From Prosthecochloris ethylica (lineage in GTDB: Bacteria; Bacteroidota; Chlorobiia; Chlorobiales; Chlorobiaceae): 64,000 nucleotides of DNA. The stretch lies in the NCBI RefSeq assembly GCF_015234275.1, contig NZ_JADGII010000002.1; one strand, written 5' to 3'. The position numbers and the translations under genes were made by a program. This document shows, piece after piece, positions 7,917 through 17,648 of this stretch. Within the stretch, counting starts at the first letter, position 1; each line of letters opens with the position of its first letter. The notes under the pieces are model-generated. The model saw nothing but the letters and a program-made list of their open reading frames with translations. It ran no database searches and was not told the origin of the DNA.

Positions 7917-9749
7917 GTGAGCATTGTTATCAATAAAGAGACTCGTGCGGTAATCATTGGTGGTGCAGCCGGCTTGAACGCTGCAAAAAAAATGGCCGAG
8001 TTCGATTTTCTCGTCAAACGTCCTCTTACCGTCCAGGCATTTGTCTATCCTCCGGAAGAAGGCCAGCAGAAAGAGATCTTTCTCGGCGGTGAGCTGAAAA
8101 ACGTCAAAGTCTATTCATCGCTTGCCGATGCGCTGGCGGAAAATCCCCAGATCAACACCGCACTGATCTACCTGGGAGCTTCACGTGCAACCCAGGCAAC
8201 CATGGAGGCGATCGAAGCCAGCAATATCAGCCTCGTCTCGGTAATTACCGAAGGCGTACCTGAAAAAGACGCCAAAAAGCTGCGTATCGCTGCCGAGAAA
8301 AACAATACGACCCTCAACGGTCCGTCATCGATCGGCATCATGTCAGCCGGTGAGTGCCGTCTCGGCGTGATCGGCGGAGAGTTCAAGAACCTCAAGCTCT
8401 GTAATCTCTACCGTCCCGGTTCATTCGGCGTTCTCACCAAGTCCGGCGGTCTTTCCAACGAAGCCATGTGGCTCTGTGCGCAGAACGGCAACGGCATCAC
8501 GTCCGCAGTTGCCATCGGCGGCGATGCCTACCCGGGTACCGATTTTGTCACCTACCTCGAGATGTTCGACAAGGACCCTGACACCAAAGCCGTCGTCATG
8601 ATCGGTGAAGTCGGCGGTACTCTTGAAGAGGAGGCCGCGGAATGGCTGGCAAAAGAGCCCCGCAGTATCCGCCTGATCGCTGCTATCGGCGGCACCTGCC
8701 AGGAAGTTCTGCCCCAGGGTATGAAGTTCGGTCATGCCGGCGCGAAAGAAGGGAAGAAAGGAACGGGGTCAGCACGCTCAAAGATCAACGCACTGCGTGA
8801 AGCCGGCGCAGTTGTCCCCGATACCTTCGGCGGACTGAGCAAGGCGATCAAGCAGGTGTACGATGAACTTCTTGCTGACGGCACCATCGCTCCTGAAACG
8901 GAGATCGACGATGCGCTGCTGCCGGAACTGCCTCCGAAAGTCCAGAAGGTTGTCAAAGAAGGCGAGGTTATCGTCGAGCCGCTGATTCGTACCACCGTTT
9001 CCGACGATCGCGGCGAAGAGCCCCGTTACAGAGGCTATGCGGCTTCCGAACTCTGCGAAAAAGGTTACGGCATCGAGGATGTGATCGCCCTGATGTGGAA
9101 CAAGAAGCTTCCGACTAAAGAGGAGTCGGAAATTATCAAGCGCATCATCATGATCTCCGCTGACCACGGTCCTGCAGTGTCCGGTGCATTCGGTTCGATT
9201 ATCGGTGCGTGTGCCGGTATCGATATGCCTCAGGCCGTTTCTGCGGGTATGACCATGATCGGTCCCCGTTTCGGCGGAGCTGTGACCAACGCAGGCAAGT
9301 ACTTCCAGAAGGGCGTCAGGGAATTCCCGAACGACATCCCCGGCTTTCTTGCCTGGATGAAAAAGAATGTCGGACCTGTTCCCGGTATCGGTCATCGCGT
9401 CAAGAGCCTGAAAAACCCGGACAAACGAGTGAAGTATCTGGTATCCTACGTCAAGAACGAAACATCGCTCCACACCCCGTGCCTTGACTTTGCGCTCGAG
9501 GTGGAAAAAGTTACCACAGCCAAGAAGGATAACCTTATCCTGAATGTTGATGGTACCATGGGCGCCATTCTTGTCGACCTCGGGTTCCCGATCCATTCGC
9601 TCAACGGTTTCTTTGTGCTTGCAAGGACCATCGGCATGATCGGTCACTGGATCGACCAGAATGAACAGAATTCACGTCTCATCCGTCTGTACGACTACCT
9701 CATCAACTACGCGGTAGAAGATGAACGTGACGTCCCGGAGAAGAAGTGA
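7917..9749 (+). CDS. aclA: ATP-citrate lyase, large subunit
   Basis: A 610-residue catalytic subunit. The N-terminal part is a succinyl-CoA synthetase alpha-like CoA-binding domain. The phosphohistidine loop is expected in GMKFGHAGAKEGKKG (His about residue 274, from a family comparison). The C-terminal part is citrate-synthase-like, with ISADHGPAVSGAFGSII and VPGIGHRVKSLKNPD (conserved histidines of the citrate-binding site). It starts at GTG 55 nt after aclB, so the two are co-transcribed, and is closed by the terminator at 9790. Together with aclB it marks the organism as using the reverse TCA cycle. Confidence 0.95.
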   Translation: MSIVINKETRAVIIGGAAGLNAAKKMAEFDFLVKRPLTVQAFVYPPEEGQQKEIFLGGELKNVKVYSSLADALAENPQINTALIYLGASRATQATMEAIEASNISLVSVITEGVPEKDAKKLRIAAEKNNTTLNGPSSIGIMSAGECRLGVIGGEFKNLKLCNLYRPGSFGVLTKSGGLSNEAMWLCAQNGNGITSAVAIGGDAYPGTDFVTYLEMFDKDPDTKAVVMIGEVGGTLEEEAAEWLAKEPRSIRLIAAIGGTCQEVLPQGMKFGHAGAKEGKKGTGSARSKINALREAGAVVPDTFGGLSKAIKQVYDELLADGTIAPETEIDDALLPELPPKVQKVVKEGEVIVEPLIRTTVSDDRGEEPRYRGYAASELCEKGYGIEDVIALMWNKKLPTKEESEIIKRIIMISADHGPAVSGAFGSIIGACAGIDMPQAVSAGMTMIGPRFGGAVTNAGKYFQKGVREFPNDIPGFLAWMKKNVGPVPGIGHRVKSLKNPDKRVKYLVSYVKNETSLHTPCLDFALEVEKVTTAKKDNLILNVDGTMGAILVDLGFPIHSLNGFFVLARTIGMIGHWIDQNEQNSRLIRLYDYLINYAVEDERDVPEKK

Positions 9750-9789
9750 CGTTTTGTGAGTGAAGACGTCAATGCTGTATTGCATGCAG

Positions 9790-9819
9790 AAAAGCCCGGT
9801 GTCTGACACCGGGCTTTTT
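9790..9819. terminator. Bidirectional rho-independent terminator
   Basis: A perfect stem AAAAGCCCGGTG / CACCGGGCTTTT with a 6-nt loop, A-rich on one side and T-rich on the other. It lies 40 nt after the aclA stop and before the end of the convergent hydrolase gene, so it can end transcription from both sides. Confidence 0.92.
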
Positions 9820-9858
9820 GCGTGTGTGGTATTGCAGACTGGAGCAGGGAAGTGCCGA

Positions 9859-11112
9859 TTATCCGCTGCAGCGAGAAGGAGAGGCGTACTCGATATAACG
9901 GTTGTCGGAAAACGGTTTCATGGTGATCGCTCCCATAGGGTTCTCTGTATTCAGCCAGGTGATCACGTCGCTCTGAACCCATTGGCAGAAATCGCCGGAA
10001 AATGGCTGGCCCGGTTCGTAGATTCCCAGAAACCGCCTGATCAGTTCATTGGTGAATTCAGCCTCTTCATCACCGGCTTTCCACGGATTCTGATCTTTGC
10101 ACCGTTTGCAGTCACCGTCTGCCAGCTGGCATTTTTCGTCGCATTCAGTCAGGTAACCGCAGTGGCTTCCGTTGCTGAGATTGGCGACAATCGACCAGGA
10201 GTCACTGTGCTCGGGGGCCAGCTGGCTGAACTGGGAAGCGGTACCGCTGTCAGGAGACCATGCCGGAGGGGCAGAGCTGTCGAGACATGCGCAGTCGCAG
10301 TCGCCGATAATCATGAGTTCCGGCATGGGTTTTTCGGCCAGGGCCTCACGATAGGGCCGCATGCCCGGAGCAAGCGGCCAGATCTTCTGGTCGACCGGGG
10401 AGAGCTGCAGCAGTCCGACAGGCTGTGCGATGTCCTGTTCATTCCATGACGACAGGGAGCGGGAATACTTCGGCAGCAGTTCACGGTCGTAGATGACCGG
10501 GTCGAACAGTTGCATGTTGCGCTTTCCGATATCCTGCATCGCCTTGAACCCTGTTGCCGCCACCTGGGCATGCGCGCCGCCGACGGAGTGCCCGGCAAAC
10601 ACCACATTGTTCGAGCGCAGGAACCGTGCCTCTTCGATCACGCCCCGGTCGAAAAATGCCGTATTCTCATAATGTTCGTCCCCTTTGTAGAATTCGTCGG
10701 TTGCACCGTACTTGATCAGGTAGGAGGCTACTGCAAACGCTTCCTGGCCGACACGCGGATTGCCGCCGAAATCGCTCCAGGGAAGTCCGCTGGCCTGCAG
10801 GTGGGTAGCGGTCACAAACGCCATGGCCCAGTTGTTGTCAATAGCTGCACGGGAGTAGTTGTAATATGCAGACGGGTGCACCCCGAACAGCGGATTGTCA
10901 TTGAGCAGAGATCCTGCAATTTTCTTTGGGAGATAGAACAGGTCCGTGCCTATGAGAAAGCCGTGGTTGAACATGATCAGTCCGTCGGCCTGCCTGTCGC
11001 GTGGATAGAACACCTCGACAGCAACTTCGACGAACTGCGGCAGGTATTTATGGTATTGTATCCACAGATGATGGTGGTTGAAACAGTAATCACCGATACA
11101 GATTGGTTTCAT
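9859..11112 (-). CDS. Alpha/beta hydrolase fold protein
   Basis: A 417-residue protein with a nucleophile elbow GHSVGGAHAQ (Ser about residue 176) preceded by the strand NNVVFAG, and an oxyanion-type segment GLIMFNHGFLIGTD near the N-terminus. This is an alpha/beta hydrolase of the large lipase/chlorophyllase-like kind. It has no signal peptide. A cysteine-rich stretch in the C-terminal third (CDCACLDSS and CDEKCQLADGDCKRC) is unusual for the fold and may bind metal or form disulfides. The substrate is unknown. It is convergent with aclA and not obviously in an operon. Confidence 0.72.
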   Translation of the reverse strand: MKPICIGDYCFNHHHLWIQYHKYLPQFVEVAVEVFYPRDRQADGLIMFNHGFLIGTDLFYLPKKIAGSLLNDNPLFGVHPSAYYNYSRAAIDNNWAMAFVTATHLQASGLPWSDFGGNPRVGQEAFAVASYLIKYGATDEFYKGDEHYENTAFFDRGVIEEARFLRSNNVVFAGHSVGGAHAQVAATGFKAMQDIGKRNMQLFDPVIYDRELLPKYSRSLSSWNEQDIAQPVGLLQLSPVDQKIWPLAPGMRPYREALAEKPMPELMIIGDCDCACLDSSAPPAWSPDSGTASQFSQLAPEHSDSWSIVANLSNGSHCGYLTECDEKCQLADGDCKRCKDQNPWKAGDEEAEFTNELIRRFLGIYEPGQPFSGDFCQWVQSDVITWLNTENPMGAITMKPFSDNRYIEYASPSRCSG

Positions 11113-11189
11113 TTCGGCTGAATTTTAGGGGTTGACGGGGAACTTCTGTTCAATATGCTCAATATTTTCTGTAGCGCCATATCCTGTCG

Positions 11190-13718
11190 TCACTGATCAT
11201 GGCGTTCAGAGCTCCGGGTGAAGGCATCTGTCAGTTTCCGTTTCTTTACTGCGCCTTCTTCCCAGCTGACAGCCCAGAGGGGCAACCAGGCGACGCTGAC
11301 GGAGTGAACGACGACATCGGTCCGTCGCGGTGCCAGCTCCTCGGTCCTGACCGAATCGCGTACATGCTCCCATTTCGTACGTATGTCGTCAACTGCCGCT
11401 TCGAGCTCTGCTTCTCGTTCTTCGATCTCTTTCTTCAGGTCTTCGATTTCCTCGAGAGATTCTTCGACATCCGCTTTTGCCTTCGCCGTCATCCGGCGTT
11501 TATTGAGAGCCGTGCCGATTTTGCTGGTGCTTCGGCGTCCCATGAAAAAGCCGAGAATCGTTTCTCCGATGCCGACAAGTTCCTGCTGTTTACGGTTTTC
11601 ATGTTCCATTTCATCTTCGGCAAGTTCACGTTCTTCCCTGCGAAGCTTTTTTTCAAGTCGCCTGATGGTTGCCTCGAATTTTCTTTCAAGCGCATCTGTT
11701 TCCTCATCGCGCTGTTCCCGTGCAGCCTGTGCAAGGCGTATCATGAACTCCCTGAGTTGTTCTCCGGGAAACTGGAAGAGCCCGAGTTCATCATGTACCG
11801 CAAGGGGTTTTCGCTCATTGTAGTACAGCCAGTCTTCGAGTTTCTTCGTGATGGTTCGGATGTTTCTGCTGGTGCTGATGCTCTCACTGACCGGTTCGAA
11901 GAACGGGCCCTGGCCTTGCCCAGGGGCTGCGGCAGTGCCTGAAAGCCTGTCAAGGTCGACAGAAACATCCTGGGCTTCATCCCAGTCGGGGAGGCGGGAA
12001 TATTGGCAAAGACGGAGAAGCAGTTTTTTTTCGGATGTTTCGCTGATATTTCTCCGTTTGTCCAGAAAGGTGACATCGCCATGGCCGAGCAGGGCAGGCT
12101 GGTAGAGCAGTGAGAGGGAGGCCGAAGCGGCTTTTGCATCTGTGACAACTGCCTGAAGGACTTCATCGGCAGTAACCCGGACAGGAAGAAATATCTGCCT
12201 GACTGCAGGGTCGAGAGACGGCCGTTGTGAAAGGTATCCATCCGGATAACCGTCCTCAGATGCCTCGGGAGGGTGTTGTGTTTCCGTAGCCCGGGCATCC
12301 TGTTTTTTCTCGGCCATGAGTCGGCGAACCTGCGGCCTTGTCAGAGGTCCTCTGAGGTAGCTCATGGCCCATCTGGAGTGAAAGATGACCGGCTTGTCCT
12401 CATGGACATTGTGCAGCAGAAAGACACGGCTTCCGAGTTGCGTAATGATGCTGTCGTAATCCGTTGTATCGGTTGTTCCTCCTGCTTCTCTTATCGCGTT
12501 CGTCAGTCCCTCGAGTACGCGTTTCTTGTCCCTTTCCGCCTGAAGCTTGCCGATAAACCAGGTGCCGGCGTTCGTCAGTCCCTTGTAGTCGATGTCCACA
12601 GGATTCTGCGTCACCAGGACGCATCCGACCCCGAATGCCCTTGCCTGCTTGAGCATCGTCATGAGCGGGCGCTTTGACGGCGGCTCGGCGACAGGAGGGA
12701 GAAAACCGTACACTTCATCGACATACAGAAGCGCTCTCAGGCTTGTTGTCCCGGCCTGGGAGCGCATCCAGCCAAGCATGTTTTCCAGCAGGAGAGTGAC
12801 GAAGAACATTCTTTCGCTGTCCGGCAGGTGCGCAAGGTAAAAAATGCTCTGCCGCGGCTTGCCGTTGTCGCTGAACAGCAGTTTGCCGACATCCAGTGGT
12901 TCGCCCTCGAGCCAGCTGTGGAACCCGGGGGAAGCGAGGATGTTGTTAAACGCCATGGAGAGCTCGAATCGATCTTCGGCCGGAAAGAACGTTTCGAGAT
13001 CGAATACCCCGACCTGCTTCACAGGCGGTTCCTGGATCGACAGAATAAGGCTGGCAAGATCGAGGTCGTGACCTTCATTCCAGAAATGTTCGAATATCAG
13101 GGCAAGCAGAATCGCTTCACGGCTTTTTACCGAATCGGCTTTGACTCCGGCAAGCCCCAGAAGGGCCCTGACAGTGCTGCTGATACGTTCCTGAAAGGCC
13201 TCCCGGCCGGAACCCGGATCCTTTGCGGGGGCGGCCAGGCTTCCAAGAATGCTTATGGGGATGCCGGCATCCGACCCTGGAGTGTAGATGGTGTAGTCGG
13301 ACGAATCCCTGAGTGTCTGCAGGCGTTCGCGCCCGATACCCCAGTCAGCCAGCCCGTTTTTCCATGTACTCGACGTCGCTTCAGCATAGGCTTCCACGCT
13401 CATGTCTTTGCGGCGGGCATCATCGACATTGATCCATGGCTTGAAATCTTCAGGGGCAAGATCGGGGAACTGCAGCAGAAGATTGGTTAGATCGCCTTTC
13501 GGATCAATCATGATCGCAGGGATCATGTCAAGGGCCGCTTCTTCGAGCAGGCCAATGCACAACCCGGTTTTCCCGCTTCCGGTCATTCCGACGCAGATTG
13601 CATGTGTCGTCAGGTCGCGGGCATCGTAGTTCAGCGGAAGAGCGAGACGTTTTTTCTGCGTGAGGTCATATTCGCTTCCAAGGAAAAACGAGCCGAGTTT
13701 CTCTGTGGGTGCAGCCAT
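11190..13718 (-). CDS. HerA/DUF87-like ATP-binding protein
   Basis: An 842-residue protein. The N-terminal ATPase has Walker A GMTGSGKTGL (about residues 43-52), followed by the PAIMIDPKGDLTNLL segment typical of HerA/VirB4-related DNA-translocating ATPases, and Walker B LLYVDEVYGFLP near residue 335. The C-terminal third is highly charged and predicted to be coiled coil (about residues 660-800, e.g. KKLRREERELAEDEMEHEN). It lacks the N-terminal HAS barrel of classic HerA. Close relatives are often described as DUF87/DUF853 helicase-like proteins of unknown role. It is a single gene with no NurA neighbour. Confidence 0.75.
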   Translation of the reverse strand: MAAPTEKLGSFFLGSEYDLTQKKRLALPLNYDARDLTTHAICVGMTGSGKTGLCIGLLEEAALDMIPAIMIDPKGDLTNLLLQFPDLAPEDFKPWINVDDARRKDMSVEAYAEATSSTWKNGLADWGIGRERLQTLRDSSDYTIYTPGSDAGIPISILGSLAAPAKDPGSGREAFQERISSTVRALLGLAGVKADSVKSREAILLALIFEHFWNEGHDLDLASLILSIQEPPVKQVGVFDLETFFPAEDRFELSMAFNNILASPGFHSWLEGEPLDVGKLLFSDNGKPRQSIFYLAHLPDSERMFFVTLLLENMLGWMRSQAGTTSLRALLYVDEVYGFLPPVAEPPSKRPLMTMLKQARAFGVGCVLVTQNPVDIDYKGLTNAGTWFIGKLQAERDKKRVLEGLTNAIREAGGTTDTTDYDSIITQLGSRVFLLHNVHEDKPVIFHSRWAMSYLRGPLTRPQVRRLMAEKKQDARATETQHPPEASEDGYPDGYLSQRPSLDPAVRQIFLPVRVTADEVLQAVVTDAKAASASLSLLYQPALLGHGDVTFLDKRRNISETSEKKLLLRLCQYSRLPDWDEAQDVSVDLDRLSGTAAAPGQGQGPFFEPVSESISTSRNIRTITKKLEDWLYYNERKPLAVHDELGLFQFPGEQLREFMIRLAQAAREQRDEETDALERKFEATIRRLEKKLRREERELAEDEMEHENRKQQELVGIGETILGFFMGRRSTSKIGTALNKRRMTAKAKADVEESLEEIEDLKKEIEEREAELEAAVDDIRTKWEHVRDSVRTEELAPRRTDVVVHSVSVAWLPLWAVSWEEGAVKKRKLTDAFTRSSERHDQ

Positions 13719-13878
13719 GGGAAAGGTTTTTGTGAAAGAGACGCTTCATTGAAAAATATGATAATATTTCACAAGAGCGTTACACATAGCTTCGTGGGTA
13801 ACCATTGCTGACCTTGCAGATCGATACGACGGCTTCAGGGCAGTGCTCTCTGCTGATACAAAAATGTTGTATAATATA

Positions 13879-13925
13879 AATTATGTAAAGTAAGGGGTTC
13901 TTCAGAACCCTTAGGTTTACATAAT
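13879..13925. repeat. Long imperfect inverted repeat (hairpin)
   Basis: AATTATGTAAA...GGGTTCT on the left pairs with AGAACCC...TTTACATAATT on the right around a 2-3 nt loop, about 21 of 23 positions paired. It lies after the end of the P-type ATPase gene and before the start of the HerA-like gene, both on the minus strand. It may be a terminator (no clear T-run) or a small palindromic element. Confidence 0.6.
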
Positions 13926-13970
13926 TAGGGTTATAGAACGCATATTGATCTTCTGTGATGCCGGGGCTCG

Positions 13971-16655
13971 TCAGTGCCCGGACGATCTTGAGCGCAGCAG
14001 GAATTTTTCCAGTTCGACCAGGAACAGCACGCTGGAGCTGACCAGCACGATCAGCAGCCAGTCCGAAGCGCCAAGCGGAACGGACGCAAACAGATGCTGC
14101 ATGAACGGCGCATAGGTAAACACCGCCTGCAGTACGATGAGAATTCCCGAAGCGTAGAGAACGTAGGGATTGCCCAGAAAACCCTTGCGGCTGAAGACGC
14201 TTTCGACAAAGAAACGTGAGCTGAACAGGTAGAACAGCTCGAAACACACAAGTGTATTGACGGCTACCGTCCGTGCGGTTTCATGTGAGAATCCGCGCTG
14301 CTCGTACAGGAGAAACAGCCCGAACGTTCCGGCAAGCAGGATCAGCGATACATACGCAATCCTCCAGACAATCAGTTTCGACAGGATCGGTTCGTCGGAA
14401 CGCCTCGGCTTGCGATCCATCACGTTGTTTTCCGCCTGCTCGAATGCCAGCGTCAGGGCCAGCGTGACAGCTGTCACCATGTTTACCCAGAGAATCTGCA
14501 CTGCGGTGATCGGCAGCGTATAGCCAAGCGCCACGGCGAACAGAATGCTCAGCGCTTCACCTCCGTTGGTCGGCAGAACGAACAGAATAGACTTTTTCAG
14601 ATTGTCGTACACCGTTCTGCCCTGTTCGACCGCGCTGGCGATCGTGGCGAAGTTATCGTCTGTCAGCACCATTTCAGCAGCCTCTTTGGAAACTTCCGTC
14701 CCTTTCTGCCCCATCGCGATCCCGACATCGGCACGCTTGAGCGCCGGAGCGTCATTGACCCCGTCCCCGGTCATTGCCACCACGTTGCCTTTTTCCTGTA
14801 ACGCCTTGACCAGCCGTATCTTATGCTCAGGACTGCTTCTTGCGAAAATATCGGTCTCCTCTACCCGCCCGGCAAGCTCGCTGTCGCTCATCGCTTCGAT
14901 ATCACTGCCGGTGAGCGCGGTCGTGCCGTTTCCGATGCCGGTCATTCTGCCGATGGCTTTTGCGGTATCGGCATGATCTCCGGTAATCATTTTTACCCTG
15001 ATGCCTGCCTGCTGGCAGCGCTTGACAGCCGCAATCGCTTCATCTCTCGGTGGGTCGATCATGCCGGTAACCCCGAGCAGGGTCAAGCCGCCTTTCACGT
15101 CGCTGAAATTCAGGCTGGTCATCCCGGTGGTTACCGGTTTGCAGGCGATCGCCAGAAGGCGCTCACCGCGTGAGGCGATGGTTTCAAGCAGTTTCTCCCA
15201 GTGCCCTCGGTCCAGCGGCTCGTCCTCTTCACCATTACGCTGAAGGCTGCAGCGGTCCATCACGACCTCCGGAGCACCTTTCAGATAGATATAGGCGTTT
15301 CCGCTATGGTTATGGTGCAGGGTCGCCATGAAGCGGTGTTCGGATTCGAACGGGATCTGGTCGATGCGGGGCCATTCACGCTGTTCGGTTTCAGGATCGT
15401 AGCCCGCTTTTCGCCCGAGGGCCGTCAGGGCCCCCTCCGTGGGGTCTCCGGTAAGCGCCCAGATGCCGTCCTTCTTTTCGAGTGAGGCATCGTTGCACAA
15501 GAGTGAAATATGGGCCAGGGCTCTCATCTGCGGATGCGCCGAGAGGTCGGTTTCCCGTTCATCGAGCAGAAACGAGCCGTGGGGATCGTACCCGCTTCCG
15601 GTCACCTGGAACTGCTTGGCAGGCAGCGCGACCGACCGTACCGTCATTTCGTTACGAGTCAGCGTTCCGGTTTTGTCCGAACAGATAACCGAGACCGACC
15701 CGAGCGTTTCGACCGCCGGCAGCTTGCGGATGATCGAGCGGCGCCGTGCCATGGCCTGGACTCCGATAGCCAGCGTGATGGTCATGATCGCCGGCAGGCC
15801 CTCGGGAATCGCCGCGACGGCGAGTCCGACAGCGGCATTGAACATCTCGGTCATGGAGTAGCCCCGAACCAGCACGCCGAACGCGAACAGGCCTGTCGAC
15901 ACCACGAGGATCACGATGGTCAGGGTGCGGGCGAACTCTTCGATGCGCTGCAGGAGCGGTGTCTGAAGGGTTTCCACCGTGCCCAGGAGCGAGCTGATCC
16001 GCCCGATTTCGGTATCGTCTCCCGTGCCGGTGACTACCCCCTCTCCTTTGCCGTAGGTGACCAGGCTGCCGGAAAATGCCATGCTTTTGCGGTCCCCGAG
16101 CGCTGCATTGCGCTCGACCGGAGAACTCTGCTTGCCGACCGGTACGGATTCTCCCGTCAGCAGCGATTCATCGATTCTCAGGTCTTTCACCGTGAGCAGG
16201 CGCAGATCCGCCGGCACCTTGTCGCCTGACTGCAGGAGCACGATATCTCCGGGCACCAGTTCCTCCGCATTCACGCTCATGCTCCGGTCGTTGCGCCGAA
16301 CCATGGCCCGCGGCGAAAGCAGCCCCTTGAGCGCCTCCATGGCTTTTTCCGCCTTGCCTTCCTGCAGAAACCCGATCAGCGCATTGACGAGCACGACACC
16401 GAAAATCACCCACGCATCGATCCAGTGGTCCAGGAGAGCCGTAATCACCGCTGCTGCCAGCAGCACATAGATGAGAATGTTGTTAAACTGTGAAAGAAAT
16501 CTCATCACAGCGCTCTGGCGCTTCTGAGGGGTCAACCTGTTGGGTCCGTACTTCTCCGCCCGACGCTTTATCTCGCTGGTGTCAATTCCTTCGGAGGTGC
16601 TCCCGAAATGACGCAATACCTCGTCCGCTTCCCTGCTGTACCAGAAATCCTGCAT
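13971..16655 (-). CDS. P-type cation-transporting ATPase (P2-like)
   Basis: An 894-residue pump with the N-terminal cation-ATPase domain, actuator motif LLTGESVPVG (about residue 167), membrane motif AAIPEGLPAIM in M4, phosphorylation motif CSDKTGTLT (Asp about 327) and hinge MTGDGVNDAPALKRADVGIAMG. It resembles P2A Ca2+ pumps. However, the M6 segment reads NMVTAVTLALTLAFE, where true Ca2+ pumps have N-x-x-T-D; the metal-liganding Asp is absent, so the ion is uncertain. It lies 29 nt downstream of a universal stress protein gene on the same strand and is probably in one operon with it and the KefB-type antiporter. Confidence 0.88.
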   Translation of the reverse strand: MQDFWYSREADEVLRHFGSTSEGIDTSEIKRRAEKYGPNRLTPQKRQSAVMRFLSQFNNILIYVLLAAAVITALLDHWIDAWVIFGVVLVNALIGFLQEGKAEKAMEALKGLLSPRAMVRRNDRSMSVNAEELVPGDIVLLQSGDKVPADLRLLTVKDLRIDESLLTGESVPVGKQSSPVERNAALGDRKSMAFSGSLVTYGKGEGVVTGTGDDTEIGRISSLLGTVETLQTPLLQRIEEFARTLTIVILVVSTGLFAFGVLVRGYSMTEMFNAAVGLAVAAIPEGLPAIMTITLAIGVQAMARRRSIIRKLPAVETLGSVSVICSDKTGTLTRNEMTVRSVALPAKQFQVTGSGYDPHGSFLLDERETDLSAHPQMRALAHISLLCNDASLEKKDGIWALTGDPTEGALTALGRKAGYDPETEQREWPRIDQIPFESEHRFMATLHHNHSGNAYIYLKGAPEVVMDRCSLQRNGEEDEPLDRGHWEKLLETIASRGERLLAIACKPVTTGMTSLNFSDVKGGLTLLGVTGMIDPPRDEAIAAVKRCQQAGIRVKMITGDHADTAKAIGRMTGIGNGTTALTGSDIEAMSDSELAGRVEETDIFARSSPEHKIRLVKALQEKGNVVAMTGDGVNDAPALKRADVGIAMGQKGTEVSKEAAEMVLTDDNFATIASAVEQGRTVYDNLKKSILFVLPTNGGEALSILFAVALGYTLPITAVQILWVNMVTAVTLALTLAFEQAENNVMDRKPRRSDEPILSKLIVWRIAYVSLILLAGTFGLFLLYEQRGFSHETARTVAVNTLVCFELFYLFSSRFFVESVFSRKGFLGNPYVLYASGILIVLQAVFTYAPFMQHLFASVPLGASDWLLIVLVSSSVLFLVELEKFLLRSRSSGH

Positions 16656-16684
16656 GATTGGCTGTTACGTTGTTCGCTGTCCTC

Positions 16685-17626
16685 TTATCCGACCGGCGAC
16701 TCGAATCCTTCCGGCTTCAGTGCCAGCAATGAACAGGATGTTTGTTCGAAAATGTTTTCCGCCGTGTTGCCGATGAGGAAACCCGGGATCCCCGTACGGC
16801 CGACGCTGCCCATGACCAGGAGGTCCGATTTCCTCTGATCGATGAAGTCAGGGATCATCATCTCCGGTTTGCCTCTCATGTGATGCAGGTGGTACTCGCA
16901 CGAGATGCCGCTTTCCTCCAGCATCTTTTCGAGCTGGGCATGATGCGCCACGCGTGTCTCCTCCGTATTCTGCTGCAGCTCTTCTTCGGACACCGTCATC
17001 CACGCCTTGTAGCGGAGAAAGTGTTCGAACTCGTATTGCCAGCAGGAAACGACATCGAGGATACCGCCAAAACTGCTCACCAGGGAAGATGAAAAGCGCA
17101 GGAGGTCGAGCGAAAGCTCCTGTTCCCGCTCGTCACGGCTTTCCGGATCGATGGCGACCGTGATACGCACCTCGTCACCGGAATGGGCGGAAGGACGGGC
17201 CAGCCAGACAGGGCACGGACACTTGCGCAGCAGCTTCATGTCCATTCCCTTGAAGCCTCGGCCCTCTTCGACAGGTTCGGCGTCCTTGATGACCAGGTCG
17301 TAGGAGCGGGCGATGGCATCACGTATGATCATGATTGCCGGCGGCAGCCCTTCGGCTTCATGCACGAACAGGTTTGTTTCCAGTTCGCCGCTGCTGATAT
17401 CCATGGCGATCCGTGCCGCATTGAGGTTTTCCTGCAGCTGGTTCTGCAGAAATTCGCGGAATGTCGTTTTCAGTTCACGGTACTCCCCCGGCAGGTCGGG
17501 ATACACCATTAGAAGCGTAAGGCTTGCACGATGGTCGCGCGCGAGCCTGAGAGCCTGACGCAGCCCCGGGCTGTCCTGTTCGTTCCCTCCTGAACTGACA
17601 TAGAGTATGGTATTGATCCGGTACAT
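16685..17626 (-). CDS. Universal stress protein, tandem UspA domains
   Basis: A 313-residue protein with two UspA-like halves. The first begins INTILYVSSGGNEQDSPGLR; the second contains the ATP-binding type loop DLLVMGSVGRTGIPGFLIGN near the C-terminus (G-2x-G-9x-G pattern). The ATG at 17626 is chosen because it follows AGGAGGAACG at ideal spacing; the frame upstream of it is open but lacks Usp homology. It sits 22 nt after the antiporter gene and 29 nt before the P-type ATPase gene, forming a membrane-transport/stress operon. Confidence 0.85.
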   Translation of the reverse strand: MYRINTILYVSSGGNEQDSPGLRQALRLARDHRASLTLLMVYPDLPGEYRELKTTFREFLQNQLQENLNAARIAMDISSGELETNLFVHEAEGLPPAIMIIRDAIARSYDLVIKDAEPVEEGRGFKGMDMKLLRKCPCPVWLARPSAHSGDEVRITVAIDPESRDEREQELSLDLLRFSSSLVSSFGGILDVVSCWQYEFEHFLRYKAWMTVSEEELQQNTEETRVAHHAQLEKMLEESGISCEYHLHHMRGKPEMMIPDFIDQRKSDLLVMGSVGRTGIPGFLIGNTAENIFEQTSCSLLALKPEGFESPVG

Positions 17627-17648
17627 CGTTCCTCCTTGCTGTTGTGTT

